A stretch of DNA of 64,000 bases, from assembly GCA_021228405.1 (NCBI GenBank), contig JAJQRF010000008.1:1-64000 (forward strand). Direction: 5' to 3'. Below, in pieces: positions 60,176-64,000 of this stretch; positions within the stretch are counted from its first letter, which is position 1; every line of letters begins with the position of its first letter. The position numbers and the translations under genes were made by a program. This DNA comes from Pyrinomonadaceae bacterium. Lineage in GTDB: Bacteria; Acidobacteriota; Blastocatellia; Pyrinomonadales; Pyrinomonadaceae. The notes under the pieces are model-generated. The model saw nothing but the letters and a program-made list of their open reading frames with translations. It did not search any database and had not been told where the DNA came from.

Positions 60176-61966
60176 ATGAAAAAAGTATTAGCAATTTTAT
60201 CGATATTTCTTTGTTTACAAGCATGGGCAGTTCCCGCTTTTGCGCTCCGACCGAACGAAAAAGCGAATAAATGGGCAGACAAAATGCTCAAAAAAATGAC
60301 GCTCGACGAAAAGCTCGGGCAGATGGTTCACATCGGCGTGAATGCCGAATTTCTGAATCAGGACAGTGCGGCGTTTCAGGATTTGAAACGGCAGGTCGTC
60401 GAAAACAAGATCGGCGGCATCACGGTTTTCGTCGGCGACGTTTACGAGACGGTGCATTTGATGAACCGGATGCAGGAAGCCGCGAAAATTCCTTTGCTGA
60501 TTTCAGCCGATTTTGAAACGGGCTTAGGAATGCGTTTTCCCGATGCGGTCAATTTTCCCTGGAATATGGCGATTGCGGCAACGGGAAACCCCGAACTGGC
60601 GCGTCGGCAAGGCACGATTGTGGGACGCGAATCGCGGGCGGTCGGCGTTCAGCAGGTCTTTGCGCCGGCGGTCGATGTCAACAATAACGCGCAGAATCCC
60701 GTCATCAATGTCCGCAGTTACGGCGAAAATCCTCAGGAAGTCGCCCGTTTCGGCTCGGCTTTTACCGAGGGCTTACAGTCGGAAAACATTCTCGCCACGG
60801 CGAAGCATTTTCCCGGTCACGGCGATACGGCGGTCGATTCGCACCGCGGACTTCCCGTCATCGATTTTTCGCGCGAACGGCTCGAAAAAACCGAGTTCGT
60901 CCCGTTTCGCGCACTCATTAATTCGGGAATCGGTTCGGTGATGGTTTCGCATATCTCGATGCCGCAACTCGACCCGACGGAAGTAAAACCGCTCAAACAA
61001 TCGGAAAAACCGACTTATGCCGAATCCGAAGTTATCACCGAAGCGACGACAATTCCCGCGACGCTTTCGTCGAACATCATCACCAATATCTTGAAAAAAG
61101 AGATGAATTTCGACGGACTGGTCGTCACCGACGCGATGGATATGAGCGGTTTGACGCTCTATTTCAATGCCGAAGAAGGTGCGGTTCGGGCAGTTCTCGC
61201 GGGAAACGATATTCTCGTCAAACCCGCCGCTTCCGATCTTCCGCTTAAAGGTTTGCGCGAAGCCGTCAAAAACGGACGCATCACCGAAGCGCGCATCGAT
61301 CAATCGGTCAGAAAGATTCTGGCGTGGAAATATCAGCTCGGATTGAGCGAAAGGAAGATCACGCCGCTCGATGCGATCGACACGATCGTTTCCGGAACTC
61401 AAACGCGTCAATTAGCCGAAGAAATCGCCAACAACGCGGTCACGCTCGTGAAAAAGGAAGAAGATTTTCTGCCGCTTGAGAGCGGAAAACGCGTCGCGGT
61501 TTTGTGCATCACGAACGGCGAAGACCGCAATTTTGTCGGAAATTCCTTGATCTCGACGCTTCGTCAAAACGGCTTGCGCGTCGAACGCATCGTGATCGAC
61601 GAACGCGCCACGCCGCAGGAAGTCGAAAATGCCATCGAAAAAGCGAAGGCGGCAGAATTTGTCGTTGCCGGACTTTACGGGCGCGTTCGTTCGGGCGCGA
61701 AAAACTCGATCGGGCTTCCCGCTTCGGGCGAAAAGGTTTTGCGCGAAGTTTACGCGAGCGATGCCAAGGTCGTTTCGGTCAGCTTCGGAAACCCGTATTT
61801 ACTGCTCGGTTTTCCCGAAATCAAAAATTACGTCGTTGCTTACGGCGATATGACCGCGCTCCAACGCGCCGCCGGAAGCGCAATCACCGGAAAGATCGAA
61901 TTCAAAGGCAAGCTCCCGATCACCATCGAAAACTACCCGCGCGGAACAGGTTTAACCGTCAAATAA
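60176..61966 (+). CDS. nagZ: Exported beta-N-acetylglucosaminidase, GH3, two-domain NagZ type
   Basis: 596 residues. The ATG at 60176 gives a signal peptide (MKKVLAILSIFLCLQAWAVPAFA); earlier starts do not. The GH3 N-domain has the NagZ signature KHFPGHGDTAVDSHRGLPVI (His/Asp acid-base loop) and the nucleophile in VVTDAMDMSGL. Residues 400-596 form the GH3 C-terminal domain, as in B. subtilis NagZ/YbbD and unlike short E. coli NagZ. It releases terminal GlcNAc from muropeptides outside the cytoplasm, the step before AmiE and NamZ. Followed by a terminator. Confidence 0.92.
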   Translation: MKKVLAILSIFLCLQAWAVPAFALRPNEKANKWADKMLKKMTLDEKLGQMVHIGVNAEFLNQDSAAFQDLKRQVVENKIGGITVFVGDVYETVHLMNRMQEAAKIPLLISADFETGLGMRFPDAVNFPWNMAIAATGNPELARRQGTIVGRESRAVGVQQVFAPAVDVNNNAQNPVINVRSYGENPQEVARFGSAFTEGLQSENILATAKHFPGHGDTAVDSHRGLPVIDFSRERLEKTEFVPFRALINSGIGSVMVSHISMPQLDPTEVKPLKQSEKPTYAESEVITEATTIPATLSSNIITNILKKEMNFDGLVVTDAMDMSGLTLYFNAEEGAVRAVLAGNDILVKPAASDLPLKGLREAVKNGRITEARIDQSVRKILAWKYQLGLSERKITPLDAIDTIVSGTQTRQLAEEIANNAVTLVKKEEDFLPLESGKRVAVLCITNGEDRNFVGNSLISTLRQNGLRVERIVIDERATPQEVENAIEKAKAAEFVVAGLYGRVRSGAKNSIGLPASGEKVLREVYASDAKVVSVSFGNPYLLLGFPEIKNYVVAYGDMTALQRAAGSAITGKIEFKGKLPITIENYPRGTGLTVK

Positions 61967-61993
61967 TTTAACAGCCGCAATAATAAATAAAAA

Positions 61994-62037
61994 ACAAAGG
62001 CGTGAAAGTAATTTTACAGATTATTTTCACGCCTTTG
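61994..62037 (+). terminator. Rho-independent terminator
   Basis: The stem CAAAGGCGTGAAA/TTTCACGCCTTTG with a loop of about 18 bases is followed by GTTTTTTC. It ends nagZ. Confidence 0.8.
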
Positions 62038-62258
62038 GTTTTTTCTGCCGGAACAAAAAATATAAGCAAAAATAAATCCTTGAAACGTCCTAATAGGATA
62101 AACAAAACAGCGAATCAAAGGCGGAAATTTGATACCGAAAATAAAACAAATAAACAAAACCGATTCCGGCAAAATCAAAAGTTGCGGCTTCGTCGTTTTT
62201 TTTCCGATTCCTGATTCGCATTTTTTCCAATTAGCATTTTAGAACCTGAGGAGAATTT

Positions 62259-62780
62259 ATGCCATACGCATTTAATACCAAACAAAAAGCGATCGATTTC
62301 ATTACGCCTTTTAACAATGGGAATCCGACGTGGACGGCAAAACTGAATATCGGCAGAGCGGTCGGACATTCGCAAATTACTTTATATGCTAACGACACAT
62401 TCGTCGGCGTTTTGCAGGGCGACATTTTAGGCTCTGCTTTATACAAAGAAAAAAACACCAACGGAGTCGAAGGTAATCCGATTTCATTGACGTGGCAGCA
62501 GGTTTTGGATGGCGTGGATGAAGTTTACCTCCACGGCACGGCTTGGGGAACGTGGTATTGCCACGACATTACGGCGGCGGTTTTTCGGCGTTGGGGGCTA
62601 AACGGCGAAGATGTTTACAGGTCGGTTTATCCGAGCACGCCCGGCGGTCGGGCAGGATTGGTAACTGCGCGAATCGTAACAATTATGAGCGGTACACCGA
62701 TCGTGACGACGTGGTTTTTAATTCTGCACGAAGAGTGGAATCTGTTTCAAGATGCGTGGCGGGCGATTACCAGATGGTAA
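62259..62780 (+). CDS. Uncharacterised 173-residue protein
   Basis: Not recognised. GAGGAG precedes the ATG at an ideal distance. No signal peptide. The sequence has many Trp and Gly (WTAKLNIGRAVGHSQITLYANDTFVGVLQGD, YLHGTAWGTWYCHDITAAVFRRWG) and ends WRAITRW, suggesting a compact alpha/beta fold rather than a membrane protein. It stands alone between two terminators (61994 and 62827). The 220 bp upstream are AT-rich and hold no other gene. Confidence 0.7.
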   Translation: MPYAFNTKQKAIDFITPFNNGNPTWTAKLNIGRAVGHSQITLYANDTFVGVLQGDILGSALYKEKNTNGVEGNPISLTWQQVLDGVDEVYLHGTAWGTWYCHDITAAVFRRWGLNGEDVYRSVYPSTPGGRAGLVTARIVTIMSGTPIVTTWFLILHEEWNLFQDAWRAITRW

Positions 62781-62826
62781 TTTTCGGTTTCAAAAATTAA
62801 ATAATTCATAAAATTCAGATAAAAAG

Positions 62827-62866
62827 AGAGAGTTTGCGCGGATTTGCCTTCAAACTCTCTTTTTTA
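62827..62866 (+). terminator. Rho-independent terminator
   Basis: The stem AGAGAGTTTG/CAAACTCTCT with a 14-base loop is followed by T-rich sequence, 46 bp after the 62259 gene. Confidence 0.8.
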
Positions 62867-62881
62867 TTTGCTTCTTCGTGC

Positions 62882-62912
62882 TTGACTTAGACCGCTCTAA
62901 GTTTTGTAACCT
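62882..62912 (+). promoter_or_regulatory. MerR-type promoter with 19-bp spacer and dyad operator
   Basis: -35 TTGACT (62882-62887) and -10 TAACCT (62907-62912) are 19 bp apart, the over-long spacer typical of MerR-controlled promoters. The dyad CTTAGA-CCGC-TCTAAG (62886-62901) fills the spacer. The site resembles operators of the AdhR/NmlR group of MerR regulators. Confidence 0.8.
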
Positions 62913-62952
62913 TATACATATCGGATTTTTCATTAAACGAGGAGTTATTTTT

Positions 62953-63444
62953 ATGGCATCGACGGCAGTCAGCGAACAACAGACGGAGCTTCAAGTTTCA
63001 AACGGCGGTTTGACCGTTCAGCAGGTTTCCGAATTGACGGGTTTGAGCGAACACACTTTGCGCTATTACGAAAAGATCAAGTTGCTTTCACCCGTTCAGC
63101 GCGACGTGAGCAGTAAACATCGGCGTTACACGAGCGAAGACCTTGCCAAGATCGAAACTCTGGCGTGTTTGCGCGCGGTCGGAATGCCGATCGAACAAAT
63201 GCGTTATTACTTTGAAATGGCGAAAAACGGCAAGGATGCCGCCGCCGAATTAAAAGCGATTCTCGAAACACAGCGCGCCGTTTTGCAGGAAAGAATCGCG
63301 CAAATGCAGAAAAATCTTGATTACGTCGATTATAAAATAACCTTCTGGAGCGAAGTCGAAGCCGGAAACGAAGAAAAAGCAATGGAAATTTCCCGCGATT
63401 TTCAACGGAAGATCAGAGGGAAAGCAGGTATTTGTAAAATATAA
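62953..63444 (+). CDS. MerR-family regulator, probably aldehyde-responsive (AdhR-like)
   Basis: 163 residues. After a 20-residue variable start comes the MerR HTH (LTVQQVSELTGLSEHTLRYYEKIKLLSPVQRDVSSKHRRYTSEDLAKIETLACLRAVGMPIEQMRYYF) and a dimerisation coiled coil (LETQRAVLQERIAQMQKNLDYVDYKITFW). A Cys (Cys161) sits at the far C-terminus; no metal-binding cysteine cluster is seen. The ATG at 62953 follows GAGGAG. Its own promoter has the dyad and spacer of a MerR target, and the next gene is a zinc alcohol dehydrogenase, so the pair probably responds to aldehydes. Confidence 0.9.
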   Translation: MASTAVSEQQTELQVSNGGLTVQQVSELTGLSEHTLRYYEKIKLLSPVQRDVSSKHRRYTSEDLAKIETLACLRAVGMPIEQMRYYFEMAKNGKDAAAELKAILETQRAVLQERIAQMQKNLDYVDYKITFWSEVEAGNEEKAMEISRDFQRKIRGKAGICKI

Positions 63445-63461
63445 AAATTAATGAAAGGAGA

Positions 63462-63606
63462 TTTGCCTACGAAATACACGAAAGAAACGAAAGGAAAAAA
63501 CAAAATAGAAACTGAAAAATAAAAGATTGAGAACAAAATTTGAGGATTAAAAGCATATAAAGAATTTTGATTTATTTTCGTATTTTTCGTGTATTTCGTG
63601 GGCAAA
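63462..63606. repeat. Inverted repeat, MITE/REP-like
   Basis: TTTGCCTACGAAATACACGA on the left pairs with the reverse complement of the right end (TTTGCCCACGAAATACACGA) with a central AT-rich stretch of about 60 bp. The ends are related to those of the element at 26927-27020. It lies between the MerR gene and the alcohol dehydrogenase gene. Confidence 0.7.
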
Positions 63607-63635
63607 AACTCTTAAAAATTTATTGAGGAGAAATT

Positions 63636-64000
63636 ATGACTAAAAGTTTTGGATATGCCGCTCAGAGCAAGACGAGCGAATTGGAACCGTTTTCATTTGA
63701 ACGCCGCGAGGTCGGCGCGGACGATGTTTTGATCGATGTCGAATACTGCGGAATCTGCCATTCCGACATTCATCAGGTGCGCGACGAATGGGGCGGCTCG
63801 ATCTACCCGATGGTTCCCGGGCACGAGATCGTCGGGCGCGTCGCCGAGGTCGGCGCAAACGTCACGAAGGTAAAAGTCGGCGATTATGCGGGAGTCGGCT
63901 GTATGGTCGATTCGTGCGGCGAATGCACTTACTGCAAAAGCGACATCGAACAATTTTGCGAAAAAGGCGCGGCGTTGACCTACAACTCGACCTATATGGA
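63636..64000 (+). CDS. Zinc-dependent alcohol dehydrogenase/aldehyde reductase, partial (YahK/CAD-like)
   Basis: The first 121 residues of a gene cut by the window edge. GAGGAG precedes the ATG at 63636. MDR features: catalytic zinc ligand in CGICHSD, PGHEIVGRV, and structural-zinc cysteines in CGECTYCKSDIEQFC. The pattern EYCGICHSDIHQVRDEWGGSIYPMVPGHEIVG is typical of the cinnamyl-alcohol-dehydrogenase/YahK group, which reduces aldehydes with NADPH. It lies downstream of the MerR regulator, separated by an inverted repeat. Confidence 0.92.
   Translation, partial: MTKSFGYAAQSKTSELEPFSFERREVGADDVLIDVEYCGICHSDIHQVRDEWGGSIYPMVPGHEIVGRVAEVGANVTKVKVGDYAGVGCMVDSCGECTYCKSDIEQFCEKGAALTYNSTYM

Overview
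The window looks like a chromosomal piece of an Acidobacteriota genome, most likely class Blastocatellia (Pyrinomonadaceae-like). This rests on gene content, not on a marker tree. The clues are large secreted proteins built from delta-60 and FG-GAP-type 'FRPSxGxWY' repeats, an Oar-like TonB receptor with an N-terminal carboxypeptidase-regulatory domain, a CSLREA/beta-helix protein, and S9 and CocE-type secreted hydrolases. No rRNA, tRNA, CRISPR array, transposase or phage gene was seen. Base composition is fairly even, apart from AT-rich intergenic DNA.

Layout. 1-5.1 kb: secreted beta-helix protein, cysteine desulfurase, a small unknown gene, and a tiny secreted peptide gene with an internal 24-bp repeat. 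5.1-17.5 kb: membrane GGDEF-EAL protein, prolyl oligopeptidase, two tandem delta-60/FG-GAP surface proteins, then a repeat-rich gap (82-bp tandem palindromic elements and a 21-bp dyad array), an unknown gene and an NHL-propeller protein. 17.7-29.3 kb: housekeeping block with pilT, rpsA, HU, a HIT protein, a second 21-bp array, hflX with a 7TM-HD phosphodiesterase, a LexA-like regulator and malic enzyme. 29.5-34.4 kb: a DUF2188 gene with an uncharacterised partner, CocE-type hydrolase, TPR protein and a small membrane protein. 34.4-37.2 kb: a complete Cpx-type envelope-stress module (kinase, regulator, divergent Spy/CpxP-like protein) with a textbook CpxR box. 38-62 kb: nagA, a TonB receptor, an AmiE-NamZ-like fusion, a LysR regulator, a MurNAc/GlcNAc-type kinase, murQ, a propeller sensor kinase with its response regulator, secreted repeat proteins, a sodium:solute symporter and nagZ. 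62-64 kb: an unknown protein, a MerR regulator with a classic 19-bp-spacer promoter, and the start of a zinc alcohol dehydrogenase cut by the window edge.

How the genes fit together. The 38-62 kb stretch holds almost every step of peptidoglycan (muropeptide) salvage: NagZ releases GlcNAc, the AmiE-like domain removes the peptide, the NamZ-like domain releases MurNAc, a symporter may import the sugar, the kinase phosphorylates it, MurQ cleaves the lactyl ether and NagA deacetylates GlcNAc-6-P. In the middle lies a two-component system. Five copies of a 12-bp dyad (consensus ACCYRAANRGGY) precede its response regulator and two downstream genes, in two cases as pairs 62-63 bp apart at matching distances from the start codon. 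I read this as an undescribed regulon. Other unusual items are 21-bp tandem arrays of covarying dyads, an hflX whose conserved N-terminus has no ATG/GTG/TTG start, and a LexA-like protein with alanine at the catalytic serine.
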